NCBI RefSeq assembly: GCF_001430825.1
Contig: NZ_CP010535.1
Span: 62,001-126,000 of the forward strand
Direction of reading: 5' to 3'
Length of the DNA: 64,000 nucleotides
Origin: Sediminicola sp. YIK13
Lineage (GTDB): Bacteria; Bacteroidota; Bacteroidia; Flavobacteriales; Flavobacteriaceae
The position numbers and the translations under genes are program-made. Below, in pieces: positions 8,036-17,091 of this stretch (position 1 is the first letter of the stretch; every line of letters starts with the position of its first letter). The notes beneath the pieces are model-generated. The model had not been told where the DNA came from and searched no databases. It saw only the letters and a list, made by a program, of their open reading frames with translations.

Positions 8036-9103
8036 TTATAATGTATTAACGTTATTTAAATCTTCAAAAGCTTTTTTCAATCTTTCAACAAATGTTTTTT
8101 CACCTTCGCGCAACCATACTCTTGGGTCGTAATACTTTTTGTTGGGCTCGTCCGCTCCGTTTGGATTTCCGATCTGTGATTGTAAATAGTCTTTTTTTCC
8201 TTGGATGTAATCTCTGATCCCTGTTAGGAAGGCGTATTGTAGATCTGTATCAATGTTCATTTTGATAACACCGTAGCTGATACCTTCACGGATTTCTTCA
8301 ACTGTAGATCCAGAACCACCATGGAATACAAAATCGATGTGATTGTGCTCCACGTTGTATTTTTTAGAGATATACTCCTGTGAGTTCTTTAATATTTTTG
8401 GGGTCAGTTTTACGTTACCTGGCTTGTAAACCCCATGCACGTTTCCAAAAGCAGCTGCAATAGTGAATCTTGGGCTAATTTTGGAAAGCTCCTCATAAGC
8501 GTAGGCCACCTCTTCTGGTTGGGTGTACAATTTAGAATCATCCACATCCGTGTTGTCAACACCATCTTCCTCACCACCGGTGATTCCCAATTCTATTTCC
8601 AAGGTCATTCCCATCTTGCTCATTCTAGCAAGATATTTTTTGCAGATTTCGATATTCTCTTCAAGAGGTTCCTCAGAAAGATCAATCATATGGGAGCTGT
8701 ACAATGGCTTGCCTGTTTCAACAAAATGTTTTTCACTGGCATCCAAAAGGCCATCTATCCAAGGCAATAATTTCTTGGCACAGTGGTCTGTATGCAATAT
8801 TACGGTAGCGCCGTAAGCCTCAGCTAATTCATGTACATGCTTGGCACCGGCCACAGCACCTAATATGGCTGCTTTTTGTCCGTCGTTGGACAAACCTTTA
8901 CCAGCGTTGAACTGGGCTCCTCCATTAGAGAATTGTATGATAACTGGGGCATTTAAACTGGCAGCGGTTTCTAGAACACCATTGATAGTGTCAGAACCAA
9001 TTACGTTGACTGCGGGTAATGCAAACCCTTTTTCTTTTGCGTAGTTAAAGATTGCTTGTACTTCATCACCTGTAGCAACTCCTGGTTTAATATTATGCGC
9101 CAT
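8036..9103 (-). CDS. fbaA: Class II fructose-bisphosphate aldolase
   Basis: 355 residues, the usual length for class IIA aldolase. It cleaves fructose 1,6-bisphosphate to DHAP and glyceraldehyde 3-phosphate in glycolysis and gluconeogenesis, using Zn2+. Metal and substrate motifs are visible: HTDHCAKK (about residues 108-115), EIELGITGGEEDG (about 180), GNVHGVYKPGNVKL (about 225) and FHGGSGS (about 267). It is the first gene of a two-gene unit with accD and has a TACTTTTG -7 box about 37 bases upstream. Confidence 0.97.
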   Translation of the reverse strand: MAHNIKPGVATGDEVQAIFNYAKEKGFALPAVNVIGSDTINGVLETAASLNAPVIIQFSNGGAQFNAGKGLSNDGQKAAILGAVAGAKHVHELAEAYGATVILHTDHCAKKLLPWIDGLLDASEKHFVETGKPLYSSHMIDLSEEPLEENIEICKKYLARMSKMGMTLEIELGITGGEEDGVDNTDVDDSKLYTQPEEVAYAYEELSKISPRFTIAAAFGNVHGVYKPGNVKLTPKILKNSQEYISKKYNVEHNHIDFVFHGGSGSTVEEIREGISYGVIKMNIDTDLQYAFLTGIRDYIQGKKDYLQSQIGNPNGADEPNKKYYDPRVWLREGEKTFVERLKKAFEDLNNVNTL

Positions 9104-9139
9104 AATTTTTTATGTATTTGTTTCTATGATTGGAATGCA

Positions 9140-9147
9140 CAAAAGTA
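9140..9147 (-). promoter_or_regulatory. -7 promoter box for fba-accD
   Basis: Minus strand TACTTTTG, an exact match to TAnnTTTG, about 37 bases before the fba ATG. Confidence 0.6.
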
Positions 9148-9162
9148 ATAAAATTATTAGCT

Positions 9163-11745
9163 CTAAAAAGGATAATTTATACCTATGTTGAACACGGCGT
9201 TGCCAAAATTGTAGTCCCGGAACCATCTTTTGGCAGGTTCTTCTGCCGGATTATACGTTTTAAAACCAGTGTCTAAGCGAAAAACGAAGTAAGTAAAGTC
9301 GTAACGCAGGCCAAAACCGGTGCCAAGGGCAATATCACCAAAAGAACTTAAATTGTTAAATGTGGCCTCGGTGTTCTCCACATCATCAAAAACATTCCAT
9401 ATGTTGCCGGCATCGGCGAAAAGGGCTCCCTTAACATCCCCTGCAATAGGGAATCTGTATTCCAAATTAAAGGCCAGTTTAAGGTTGGCCTCGTTAAAAT
9501 CATTTAAATTTTCCGTCGTACCGGGGCCTAGGGAATATGCGTTCCAAGCCCGGTTATCATTGGAGCCGCCGGCAAAATAACTACGTACAAAGGGTACGTT
9601 CTCAGAATTGCCATAAGGGATGGCCAATCCAAAAAAGCTTCTAAAGGCAATGACATTGGTTCGGGAAAGGTCCCAGTGTTTAATATAGTCGAATTCTGTT
9701 TTAAAGTATTCGGAGTAGGGGACTCCAAACACCAAATTTTTACCATTGTCATTTTGACTGAATGGGATTATATTTTCTAGGGCAGACAATAGGGCGCCGG
9801 CACTCTCAAATTTCATTCTAAATTGATAAAATTCGTTATCGGTGATGCCCTGTTTGTTGTTTTTGGTGAAGGTGTAATTACCAGCAAAGATCAGGTTGTT
9901 TTCTGTTAGCCTCACCCTACGCTCTTCCAGGCTGCGAACATCACTGAAATTGTTTGACGATAGGTTAAAACGTCCCTCCTCCAGAACCGCTTGGGTGAAA
10001 CCTCTGGTCCCATCCGGGATGCTCAATTGAAGATTGTCCTCTTCAAAAAATTCGGAGACCGTAGGGTCAGATTCAAAAGCACCAAGGGCAATGTTGTTGA
10101 GCCGGTCAAAACTATTGTTGTAAACATTGTAAAACCGATCCTGGTTCAAATTTCTAACATACTGTATATTGATCAGTTCAATGTTGTGCCTTTTAGATTC
10201 TGTAGGAGACCAGTTGTACCCATAAATAGTGTTCAGGGTGTTTTTGTCCAAGCCTATATTTTTTTGAAAGCTGGTCCCTATAGAAATTTTGGTCTGGGGC
10301 AACATATAATAAGGAATGATCTTGTTGGTGCTAATAAAGGGGAGCCACAGCCTAGGGAAATTTAGATTGATGTCCCCACCTATTTCAGTAACGTACTTTT
10401 CATCGGAGAGGGAGGCGTCACTTAAAAGTCCCACGGACCCCCTCGCTGAAAAACTCAGGGTTTCTGCGCCTCCAAATACGTTTCTGGTCACCAAAGAAGA
10501 ACTGAATGCCAGACCGGCATATTGTATGTTGGAATGGGTGACATCCGTATCCAATTGCAGGGAGTATTTGGGCCTTGCAGAGAGATAGATATTGGCATCT
10601 ATCTTACTCTGGGTGCTGTCCACAATAAAATCAATATTCGGGTATTTAAACGTATTTAGGTTGGCAATTTGCCTATAGGTGCGTATTCTGTCCAGTTCCC
10701 TATAAATACTGTCTTTTTTGATAAAGATGGCGTCCGTGAGCGCTTTTGGCTTGTAGCGCAACTTACCTTGGTAGTAGATGGTGTAATTGTTATAATCAAT
10801 AGATTGCAGGGAGTCCTCATTCGTATCAAAAAGGTAATCGGCATATATATTTACCTTCTTGAACCGATGCACGTAATATTTGGAAGTGGTCACCGTGTTC
10901 TCATCACGTTTCCTTAGATCTTGAATGCTCATTTCCACATCCAATTTCTGGTCATCGCTGGCCTTTGTGGTGTCCCTGAGTATCTCGTAGGAAATGGAGC
11001 TTTCCTGAAAACCATAGATCCCGGTATTTCTGAAAATATTGGTAAGACGCTCCCGCTCGTTGTTGAAATCTGCAATATTGAACTGTCTTCCCCTTTTTAC
11101 CAAAGAGTTCTTGGCATTTAACTGGTAGATGGAATCAACGGCCGGAGATGATATTTTTTTAGAAAAGCTATCAATAATAAAGGGGTTCCCCAAGGTTAAC
11201 TGGTAGTCTATGGCCGCGCGCTGCTTTCTTTTGCTGCTGTCCAATTCATACGTGGCATTGGCGTTAAAATAACCTTTGCCACCATAATAGGCTTTAAGGC
11301 GCTCCAGGGATTTTCTTGTTCTGGAGGTGTCAATAATCACCGGGGCTTCCCCAATTTGTTTTAACCACTCGCTATACCCTTTCACCATAAAGGATTCGCC
11401 CAGTCTGGCCACTTGTTTTTTGGACAAAAGGTTGTTGAGGCGCTCTTCTCTTTTGTCGTTTTTGTGGAGCCAAGCCTGATAGGAGGAATCCGGATTCTTT
11501 TTTGCTAGATTGTAAAGGTGCAGTCGCAAGGGATATCCCAAGAGTGCGCTGTTCGGTTTTTGAAAGATAAGACTCTGGGCATCCTCACTGTTGATTTTTT
11601 CCCCATCGGCATGAATGGAGTTTTTGGTGAGCAAAAGCTCATCATCTTCAACCCTTTTAAGCGCATTGCAAGAGGTGATTGCGATACCTAGCAATAATAA
11701 ACCTATTTTTGCAGTGTGATTTTTTAAACTAAAAGGGGTCCTCAT
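9163..11745 (-). CDS. tamL: TamL-type lipoprotein of the Omp85 (BamA/TamA) superfamily
   Basis: 860 residues from the ATG at 11745. The signal peptide ends in GIAITSC (Cys about residue 26), so this is a lipidated Omp85 protein, as described for TamL of Bacteroidota. Residues about 30-400 are periplasmic POTRA-like repeats (RLKAYYGGKGYFNANATYEL is a typical POTRA strand-helix). Residues about 410-860 form an outer-membrane beta barrel ending in the terminal strand GNAVFNIGINYPF. The FAGGSNDNRAW motif is the conserved Omp85 lid-loop region, with NDNR where VRGF-type motifs lie. It likely works with TamB in moving proteins or lipids to the outer membrane. A TTG at 11787 would add 14 residues, overlap the divergent gene and spoil the signal peptide, so it was rejected. 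Confidence 0.88.
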   Translation of the reverse strand: MRTPFSLKNHTAKIGLLLLGIAITSCNALKRVEDDELLLTKNSIHADGEKINSEDAQSLIFQKPNSALLGYPLRLHLYNLAKKNPDSSYQAWLHKNDKREERLNNLLSKKQVARLGESFMVKGYSEWLKQIGEAPVIIDTSRTRKSLERLKAYYGGKGYFNANATYELDSSKRKQRAAIDYQLTLGNPFIIDSFSKKISSPAVDSIYQLNAKNSLVKRGRQFNIADFNNERERLTNIFRNTGIYGFQESSISYEILRDTTKASDDQKLDVEMSIQDLRKRDENTVTTSKYYVHRFKKVNIYADYLFDTNEDSLQSIDYNNYTIYYQGKLRYKPKALTDAIFIKKDSIYRELDRIRTYRQIANLNTFKYPNIDFIVDSTQSKIDANIYLSARPKYSLQLDTDVTHSNIQYAGLAFSSSLVTRNVFGGAETLSFSARGSVGLLSDASLSDEKYVTEIGGDINLNFPRLWLPFISTNKIIPYYMLPQTKISIGTSFQKNIGLDKNTLNTIYGYNWSPTESKRHNIELINIQYVRNLNQDRFYNVYNNSFDRLNNIALGAFESDPTVSEFFEEDNLQLSIPDGTRGFTQAVLEEGRFNLSSNNFSDVRSLEERRVRLTENNLIFAGNYTFTKNNKQGITDNEFYQFRMKFESAGALLSALENIIPFSQNDNGKNLVFGVPYSEYFKTEFDYIKHWDLSRTNVIAFRSFFGLAIPYGNSENVPFVRSYFAGGSNDNRAWNAYSLGPGTTENLNDFNEANLKLAFNLEYRFPIAGDVKGALFADAGNIWNVFDDVENTEATFNNLSSFGDIALGTGFGLRYDFTYFVFRLDTGFKTYNPAEEPAKRWFRDYNFGNAVFNIGINYPF

Positions 11746-11751
11746 AGGGAT

Positions 11752-11759
11752 CAAAAATA
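11752..11759 (-). promoter_or_regulatory. -7 promoter box for tamL
   Basis: Minus strand TATTTTTG, matching TAnnTTTG. It ends only 6 bases before the ATG at 11745, so the mRNA would have almost no leader. Confidence 0.5.
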
Positions 11760-11769
11760 CATTATTTGT

Positions 11770-12489
11770 ATGGTTGTTAAAAGCCAAATAAAATTTATAA
11801 AAAACCTACAGCAAAAAAAGTACCGAAATGAACATAAGTTGTTTGTTGTAGAGGGTATTAAGTTGGTCCGGGAGCTGTTGGATTCGGATTTTGAGGTCTA
11901 CGGAATTTATACGACAGATCTCGGTTTGTTGCAGGATACCGAGGATGTGGAGCACATTTCGGAATCGGAACTTCAGAAAATGAGCGGTCTTAAGTCGCCC
12001 AATAAGATTTTAGCTGTTTTCCATTTTCCAACCGAAAGGGAGCTTAAGGTTGCGGATTGGACCGTAGTGCTCGATGATGTTAGGGATCCCGGTAATTTGG
12101 GGACCATTATTCGTTTGTGCGATTGGTTTGGAATTGATCGATTGGTGTGCTCTCTGAATACGGTAGATTGTTTTAATCCGAAAACGCTACAGGCCACCAT
12201 GGGATCTGTTAGTAGGGTGAACATCATATATACCGATGTAATCCAATTTCTTAAAAAAACAGAAGTGCCCGTTTATGGGGCCTTTATGGACGGTACTACC
12301 GTTTATAAGGAAGCGTTTCCCGAAAAGGGGATACTGGTCATGGGGAATGAGGCCAATGGCGTAAGTGCTGAGGTGGAAGCCTTGATCGCTAAAAAAATTG
12401 CTATTCCGCAATTCGGAAAAAGTAATACGGAAAGTTTAAATGTCGCCACGGCCACGGCGATCCTTTTAAATGAAATAAGAAGAGGGTAG
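11770..12489 (+). CDS. SpoU/TrmH-family RNA 2'-O-ribose methyltransferase
   Basis: 239 residues. It transfers methyl groups from SAM to ribose 2'-OH of rRNA or tRNA. An N-terminal L30e-like substrate-binding domain (about 1-95, including EHKLFVVEGIKLVREL) precedes the SPOUT trefoil-knot domain. The three SpoU motifs are present: LDDVRDPGNLGTIIR (about 98-112), ILVMGNEANGVS (about 189-200) and SLNVATATAILLNE (about 222-235). The architecture is closest to RlmB/TsnR-type rRNA methyltransferases; the exact target base cannot be read from sequence. It starts at ATG 11770, divergent from tamL with only 24 bases between the start codons. Confidence 0.92.
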   Translation: MVVKSQIKFIKNLQQKKYRNEHKLFVVEGIKLVRELLDSDFEVYGIYTTDLGLLQDTEDVEHISESELQKMSGLKSPNKILAVFHFPTERELKVADWTVVLDDVRDPGNLGTIIRLCDWFGIDRLVCSLNTVDCFNPKTLQATMGSVSRVNIIYTDVIQFLKKTEVPVYGAFMDGTTVYKEAFPEKGILVMGNEANGVSAEVEALIAKKIAIPQFGKSNTESLNVATATAILLNEIRRG

Positions 12490-12497
12490 GATATGCC

Positions 12498-13193
12498 TTA
12501 TTCAAAGGTGAAATTCACAAAAAGCCCTCTTGTTTTCATAGATTCTATATTCCCTGTCCATGCGCTATTGGGGTCATTGTCCCTAATAAGCTCATCTGTA
12601 AGGCCAAATACGCCTCTAATGGAAGGTGTAAATTTAAAGTACTCCGTATAAAAATCGATTCCAAAACCCATTTCATAGGCATAGGTATTCTTTTTCATTC
12701 TAAAAGTACCACTGCTGTTGTCATCCAGACTTTCTTCATTACTACCTAAATTTAAGGAGGTAGAAACCCCGCCAATTAAGAATGGTTTCCAGTTGCCCAA
12801 TCTTCGGGTGCTGACCTTTAATAAGAGTGGAAAATTCACATAGGTAGACTTTACTTCCCTGATAGCCTCATTTTCACTTGTGAATCCGGGAAACCCAAGG
12901 GTACGTGACGTATAGGTAAGCCCAGGTTCAAATCTGAGGTCCAAGAACTCGTTGAACCGCAACTCTCCGATGAGCCCAACATTAAAGCCCATGGATTTTT
13001 GTGTCAAGACATCCCCAAGGTCGTTTTTATAATCAAACTTAAAATCGTACTGGTTAAAACCGAGATAGTATCCCCAATTTAACGGGTGTTTATCTTCGTT
13101 TTCCAAGTTCATTACGGGTTTCTCATTGAACTGTGCCCTAGTGGCAAAGCTGCATAGCAATACTCCCAGCAAGAGAAAAAATTTAATCTTCAT
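12498..13193 (-). CDS. porT: PorT/SprT family outer-membrane beta-barrel protein of the type IX secretion system
   Basis: 231 residues from the ATG at 13193, five bases after the ubiE stop. It has a signal peptide ending in FATRAQ, then an eight-stranded barrel pattern with G-F-N-V-G-L-I-G-E-L-R-F and a final aromatic strand GLFVNFTFE. PorT (SprT in Flavobacterium) is required for type IX secretion and gliding, and the ubiE-porT gene order is common in Flavobacteriia, which supports the call over a generic outer-membrane protein. The same frame is open upstream to 13232 but that part overlaps ubiE and would disrupt the signal peptide. Confidence 0.85.
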   Translation of the reverse strand: MKIKFFLLLGVLLCSFATRAQFNEKPVMNLENEDKHPLNWGYYLGFNQYDFKFDYKNDLGDVLTQKSMGFNVGLIGELRFNEFLDLRFEPGLTYTSRTLGFPGFTSENEAIREVKSTYVNFPLLLKVSTRRLGNWKPFLIGGVSTSLNLGSNEESLDDNSSGTFRMKKNTYAYEMGFGIDFYTEYFKFTPSIRGVFGLTDELIRDNDPNSAWTGNIESMKTRGLFVNFTFE

Positions 13194-13197
13194 ACGC

Positions 13198-13926
13198 CTA
13201 TTTTGTAGCAACATATATGGATGCGACCCCAAAGGTTTGGGGTTTGTTCACTACTCCTATAAACCCAATTTTTTGTAAAATATTGTTGAACTCCTGACCA
13301 TGTGGAAAAACGGCAGCCGATTCGGATAAATAAGCATAGGCAGAATCGTCCTTGGAGAACAAACGTCCTATTTTGGGAAGGATGTTTTTTGTGTAAAAGT
13401 GATACCCTTGTTTAAAAGGGGTTTTTGTGGGTACGGACGTCTCCAAGACCACAAAGGTGCCTCCGGGTCGTAAAACGCGGTAGATCTCTGCCAATCCCTT
13501 CTCGAGATTGTCAAAATTTCTTACCCCAAAGGCTACGGTAACGGCGTCAAAGGAATTTTCCTTGAAGGGAAGATCTTCACTGTCGCCTACCACCATTTCT
13601 ATGGTGTTTGCCAGCATCTTCTCATTGATCTTCTTTTTGCCTACTTCCAACATGCCCGCAGAAATGTCCAGGCCTACTATTTTATTAGCACCGGTCTGTA
13701 CCAAGTTTATGGCCAGGTCTCCAGTGCCGGTGGCAATATCCAATATGCTCTGAGGTTGTTTTTTCTTCAATATGGCAACGACACGTTTTCTCCATTTTAT
13801 GTCGATCCCGAAGGAGATGACCCTGTTAAGGCCGTCATAATTCGTAGAAATCGTATCAAACATTTTTGTAACCTGTTCTTTTTTCCCGAGGGAAGAATCC
13901 TTGTATGGGGTTACCTTTTTACTCAT
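13198..13926 (-). CDS. ubiE: Demethylmenaquinone methyltransferase (UbiE/MenG)
   Basis: 242 residues from ATG 13926. It methylates demethylmenaquinone to menaquinone, the last step in making the respiratory quinone. The SAM-binding motif ILDIATGTGDLAI is at about 60-72. UbiE signature segments YDGLNRVISFGIDIKWR and GVRNFDNLEKGLAEIYRVLRPGG are present. A TTG 18 bases upstream overlaps the TATCTTTG promoter box, so it cannot be the start. First gene of a two-gene unit with porT. Confidence 0.94.
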   Translation of the reverse strand: MSKKVTPYKDSSLGKKEQVTKMFDTISTNYDGLNRVISFGIDIKWRKRVVAILKKKQPQSILDIATGTGDLAINLVQTGANKIVGLDISAGMLEVGKKKINEKMLANTIEMVVGDSEDLPFKENSFDAVTVAFGVRNFDNLEKGLAEIYRVLRPGGTFVVLETSVPTKTPFKQGYHFYTKNILPKIGRLFSKDDSAYAYLSESAAVFPHGQEFNNILQKIGFIGVVNKPQTFGVASIYVATK

Positions 13927-13941
13927 AACAACAATTTTTGG

Positions 13942-13949
13942 CAAAGATA
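13942..13949 (-). promoter_or_regulatory. -7 promoter box for ubiE-porT
   Basis: Minus strand TATCTTTG, matching TAnnTTTG, 16 bases before the ATG at 13926. It decides the start of ubiE. Confidence 0.65.
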
Positions 13950-14053
13950 CTATAAAGACGCAATCTTGGGGGTAGATCGTTTAGTTTATCCAATAAACCG
14001 ATATCTCGTTGCTAATTACTTTGTTAATTAAATAGGATGAGTATAAATTTATG

Positions 14054-14061
14054 TAATTTTG
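14054..14061 (+). promoter_or_regulatory. -7 promoter box for trkA-trkH
   Basis: TAATTTTG, matching TAnnTTTG. It implies an unusually long leader of about 130 bases before the trkA ATG. Confidence 0.55.
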
Positions 14062-14089
14062 CAGTGCAGAATATGTAAAAATTTTTCAT

Positions 14090-14188
14090 TAAAAAGCCGG
14101 TGGATAGCGAATGTGTCGCTCTTGGAAAATTATCTTTTGTTGGGATGTGTCGTCGGCGATGACCCAGATTTATGAAAAAACAAGTTAG
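14090..14188 (+). promoter_or_regulatory. Structured 5' leader of trkAH
   Basis: Two hairpins can be drawn. One is AGCGA/TCGCT with loop ATGTG (14106-14120). The other is GTCGTC/GATGAC with a 3-base loop (14149-14163), closed outside by TGG/CCA (14141-14143, 14164-14166). The octamer ATGTGTCG occurs in both elements (14111 and 14145), so alternative pairing is possible. A 9-codon open frame (14159-14188) ends 7 bases before trkA. It does not match any riboswitch consensus I can recall. Confidence 0.35.
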
Positions 14189-14195
14189 TTAACGA

Positions 14196-15545
14196 ATGAA
14201 AATTATAATTGCGGGAGCAGGTGAAGTAGGTTTTCATTTGGCAAAGTTACTCTCATACGAATCTCAGGATATCACCCTGATAGATACCAACAAGGAAAGC
14301 TTGGCCTATGCGGATAGCCATTTGGATATTCGTGTTCTTAAAGGCGATGCTACTTCCATTTCGGTTTTGAAGGATGCACAGGTAGATCGTTCTGACCTGG
14401 TCATAGGGGTAACGGCATCTGAAACCACCAACCTTACGTTGTGCCTGTTGGCAAAGCAGCTGGGTTGCAAAAGGACCATCGCCAGGATTTCCAATGCGGA
14501 GTTTATTCACAATAAGGATGAAATAAAATTTTCCGAATTGGGGATTGATGAACTAATTTCCCCTGAAGCCCTAGCGGCAACGGAAATTCAACTGTTGTTG
14601 AACCAATCTGCTTTTAACAATACCTATGAATTTGAGAATGGTGCTTTAATAATGGTGGGGGTCTCCTTGCCCAAACAGGCTCCCTTTATTGGTAAAATGG
14701 TGAAGGATGCAGCAAATATATTCCCAGAACTACACTTTATGCCCATTGCCATTCAGCGCACCGGTACACAATACACTTTAATTCCCAGAGGGGACACTGA
14801 ATTTAAATCGGAAGACCAGGTGTATTTTATCACCAGTAGGGAAGGGGTAGATGAGTTGTACAAATTGACAGGAAAGGAAAAGACCGAAATTAAGAATGTG
14901 ATGATTCTGGGTGGGAGCAAGGTGGGTTATAAAACCGCCAGGGACCTTTGCATCAATAAGTTCAACGTAAAATTGATAGAAAAGGATAAGGAAAAGGCTT
15001 TTGATCTTGCCGATGACCTCCCCAATGCCCTAATTATTAATGGGGACGGAAGGAACGTGGAATTGTTGGAAGAGGAAAACCTGGAAGCTATGGATGCCTT
15101 TGTAGCGGTTACGGGTAATTCGGAAACCAATATCATGTCCTGTCTGGTGGCCAAATCCAAGAATGTCAAAAAAACCATCGCCTTGGTGGAAAATATGGAT
15201 TACTTCCAGTTGTCACATTCCATTGGAATAGACACCCTTTTAAATAAAAAGCTGCTTGCGGCAAACAATATATTTAGGCACATACGAAAAGGAGAGGTCG
15301 TGGCGCTTACCAGACTCAACAACCTCAATGCGGAGATTCTGGAATTTATAGTGAAACCCACATCCCAGGTCAATGGTAAGAATATTAAGGATCTCGATTT
15401 TCCCAGGGAAGCCACTATTGGTGGAGTTATCAGAGAGGGAAAGGGAGTTATCGCCTTGGGTGATTTTAAAATAGTGCATGGGGACAGGGTAGTGGTATGT
15501 TGTTTGCCAAGTGCTATTCCCAAAATAGAAAAGCTATTTTTATAG
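14196..15545 (+). CDS. trkA: Trk potassium transporter peripheral subunit TrkA
   Basis: 449 residues, the full two-RCK length. Two Rossmann NAD-binding domains (GAGEVGFHLAKLL at residues 6-18 and ILGGSKVGYKTARDL at about 235) are each followed by a TrkA-C domain (about 145-215 and 365-449). It gates the TrkH channel subunit in response to nucleotides. It is followed by trkH after a single base, so the two are clearly translated from one message. Confidence 0.95.
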   Translation: MKIIIAGAGEVGFHLAKLLSYESQDITLIDTNKESLAYADSHLDIRVLKGDATSISVLKDAQVDRSDLVIGVTASETTNLTLCLLAKQLGCKRTIARISNAEFIHNKDEIKFSELGIDELISPEALAATEIQLLLNQSAFNNTYEFENGALIMVGVSLPKQAPFIGKMVKDAANIFPELHFMPIAIQRTGTQYTLIPRGDTEFKSEDQVYFITSREGVDELYKLTGKEKTEIKNVMILGGSKVGYKTARDLCINKFNVKLIEKDKEKAFDLADDLPNALIINGDGRNVELLEEENLEAMDAFVAVTGNSETNIMSCLVAKSKNVKKTIALVENMDYFQLSHSIGIDTLLNKKLLAANNIFRHIRKGEVVALTRLNNLNAEILEFIVKPTSQVNGKNIKDLDFPREATIGGVIREGKGVIALGDFKIVHGDRVVVCCLPSAIPKIEKLFL

Positions 15546-15546
15546 G

Positions 15547-17037
15547 ATGGCCTTAAATTCCAAAATAATCATCCACCTTATGGGACTGCTGTTGCTCTGC
15601 AATGGCTTCTTTATGCTCATGGCCGCTTTGGTAAGTGGTATTTATGAGGATGGGGTGACCTTGGATATTACCTTGGCGGCCATAGTTACTATGTTGGTAG
15701 GGGTCATGTCCATGTTTTTCACCAGGGCCCATAAAAAGGAAGTAAAGCGCAAGGAGGGATATATTATTGTAACCTTTGGCTGGTTGGTGATGTCCGTCTC
15801 CGGGATGTTGCCCTATTTGTTCTCCGGTGCCATACCCGATGTTACCAATGCCTTTTTTGAAACCATGTCCGGCTACACTACCACGGGAGCATCCATTATG
15901 GACGACATAGAGATTATGCCCGAAGGGATCTTGTTCTGGCGTAGTCTTACCCATTGGATAGGGGGGATGGGGATCATTGTCCTTGCCATAGCTATCTTGC
16001 CTTTATTGGGTATTGGGGGAATGCAGCTGTTTGCTGCCGAAGCGCCCGGGCCAAGTGCAGATAAGCTCCATCCGAGGATTACCGATACCGCGAAAAGATT
16101 GTGGCTTATCTATTTTAGCTATACCGTTGCTGAAACTATTTTACTGAAGCTGGCAGGGATGTCTTTTTTTGATGCCATCAACCATTCTTTGGCCACCTTG
16201 TCCACTGGAGGTTTCTCCACAAAAAATGCCAGTTTGGCGTATTGGAACGATCAACCTCTTATACAATATATTGTAATCCTGTTCATGTTTTTGGCGGGAA
16301 GCAATTTCGTATTGAGTTATTATGCCTTTAAAGGAAAGGTACAGAAGGTATTGAAAGATGAAGAGTTTAAGTACTATACTATTTTTGTCATTAGTTTTAC
16401 CGTCGTATCTGCCTTGGTCATTTATTTTAAAGCAAACGTGCCCATATCGGATTACCAACCAATGGTCTTAGGTCATGCAGAGGCAGCTTTTAGGCATGCC
16501 CTCTTTGCTGTGGTTACCGTTATCACGACCACGGGATTTGTTTCAGCTGATTTTACGAGTTGGACACCCTTTTTGACCATCTTCTTTTTTGGTTTATTTT
16601 TCTTGGGAGGATCGGCAGGTTCAACAGCTGGTGGTATTAAAGTGATGCGACATTTATTGATCATCAAGAATGGCCTCCTCGAATTTAAAAGGACCCTACA
16701 TGTCAATGCTATTATCCCGGTGCGATACAATAACAAGACCGTAAAGGAACACATCGTTTACAACATCATCGCCTTTTTTGTGCTGTACATGCTCTCCTTT
16801 ATTATTGGGGCTTTGGGCTTGGGGTTCATGGGACTAGATTTTGATTCGGCCATTGGGGGTGCTGCATCTTCCTTAGGGAATGTGGGACCAGCATTGGGGA
16901 GCCTAAATCCATTGAGCAACTTTAATTCCCTGCCAACCATAGGCAAATGGTGGTGCTCATTTTTGATGTTGTTGGGGAGGTTGGAACTTTTTACGGTTCT
17001 CATTCTGTTTACTCCCTATTTTTGGAAGAAGATATAA
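15547..17037 (+). CDS. trkH: Trk potassium transporter membrane subunit TrkH
   Basis: 496 residues, an integral membrane protein with about 10-12 hydrophobic helices. Its four selectivity-filter loops are recognisable: GYTTTGASIM (about 113), LSTGGFST (about 218), TTTGFVSAD (about 326) and SLGNVGPALG (about 440). It imports K+ together with TrkA, encoded one base upstream. Confidence 0.95.
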   Translation: MALNSKIIIHLMGLLLLCNGFFMLMAALVSGIYEDGVTLDITLAAIVTMLVGVMSMFFTRAHKKEVKRKEGYIIVTFGWLVMSVSGMLPYLFSGAIPDVTNAFFETMSGYTTTGASIMDDIEIMPEGILFWRSLTHWIGGMGIIVLAIAILPLLGIGGMQLFAAEAPGPSADKLHPRITDTAKRLWLIYFSYTVAETILLKLAGMSFFDAINHSLATLSTGGFSTKNASLAYWNDQPLIQYIVILFMFLAGSNFVLSYYAFKGKVQKVLKDEEFKYYTIFVISFTVVSALVIYFKANVPISDYQPMVLGHAEAAFRHALFAVVTVITTTGFVSADFTSWTPFLTIFFFGLFFLGGSAGSTAGGIKVMRHLLIIKNGLLEFKRTLHVNAIIPVRYNNKTVKEHIVYNIIAFFVLYMLSFIIGALGLGFMGLDFDSAIGGAASSLGNVGPALGSLNPLSNFNSLPTIGKWWCSFLMLLGRLELFTVLILFTPYFWKKI

Positions 17038-17040
17038 CAT

Positions 17041-17070
17041 AAAAAAAGCCTGCATCAGCAGGCTTTTTTT
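17041..17070. terminator. Bidirectional terminator between trkH and the aminotransferase gene
   Basis: A 13-bp stem (AAAAAAAGCCTGC with GCAGGCTTTTTTT) with a 4-base loop. It starts 4 bases after the trkH stop. Confidence 0.93.
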
Positions 17071-17091
17071 ATGCAATGTATTTTATCTTTT

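Noticed and set aside
11746-11787. Longer tamL start at TTG 11787
   Set aside because: It would overlap the divergent gene, include the promoter box and place 14 residues in front of a good lipoprotein signal peptide.
13194-13232. Longer porT start at 13232
   Set aside because: It overlaps the end of ubiE and disrupts the signal peptide that begins at ATG 13193.
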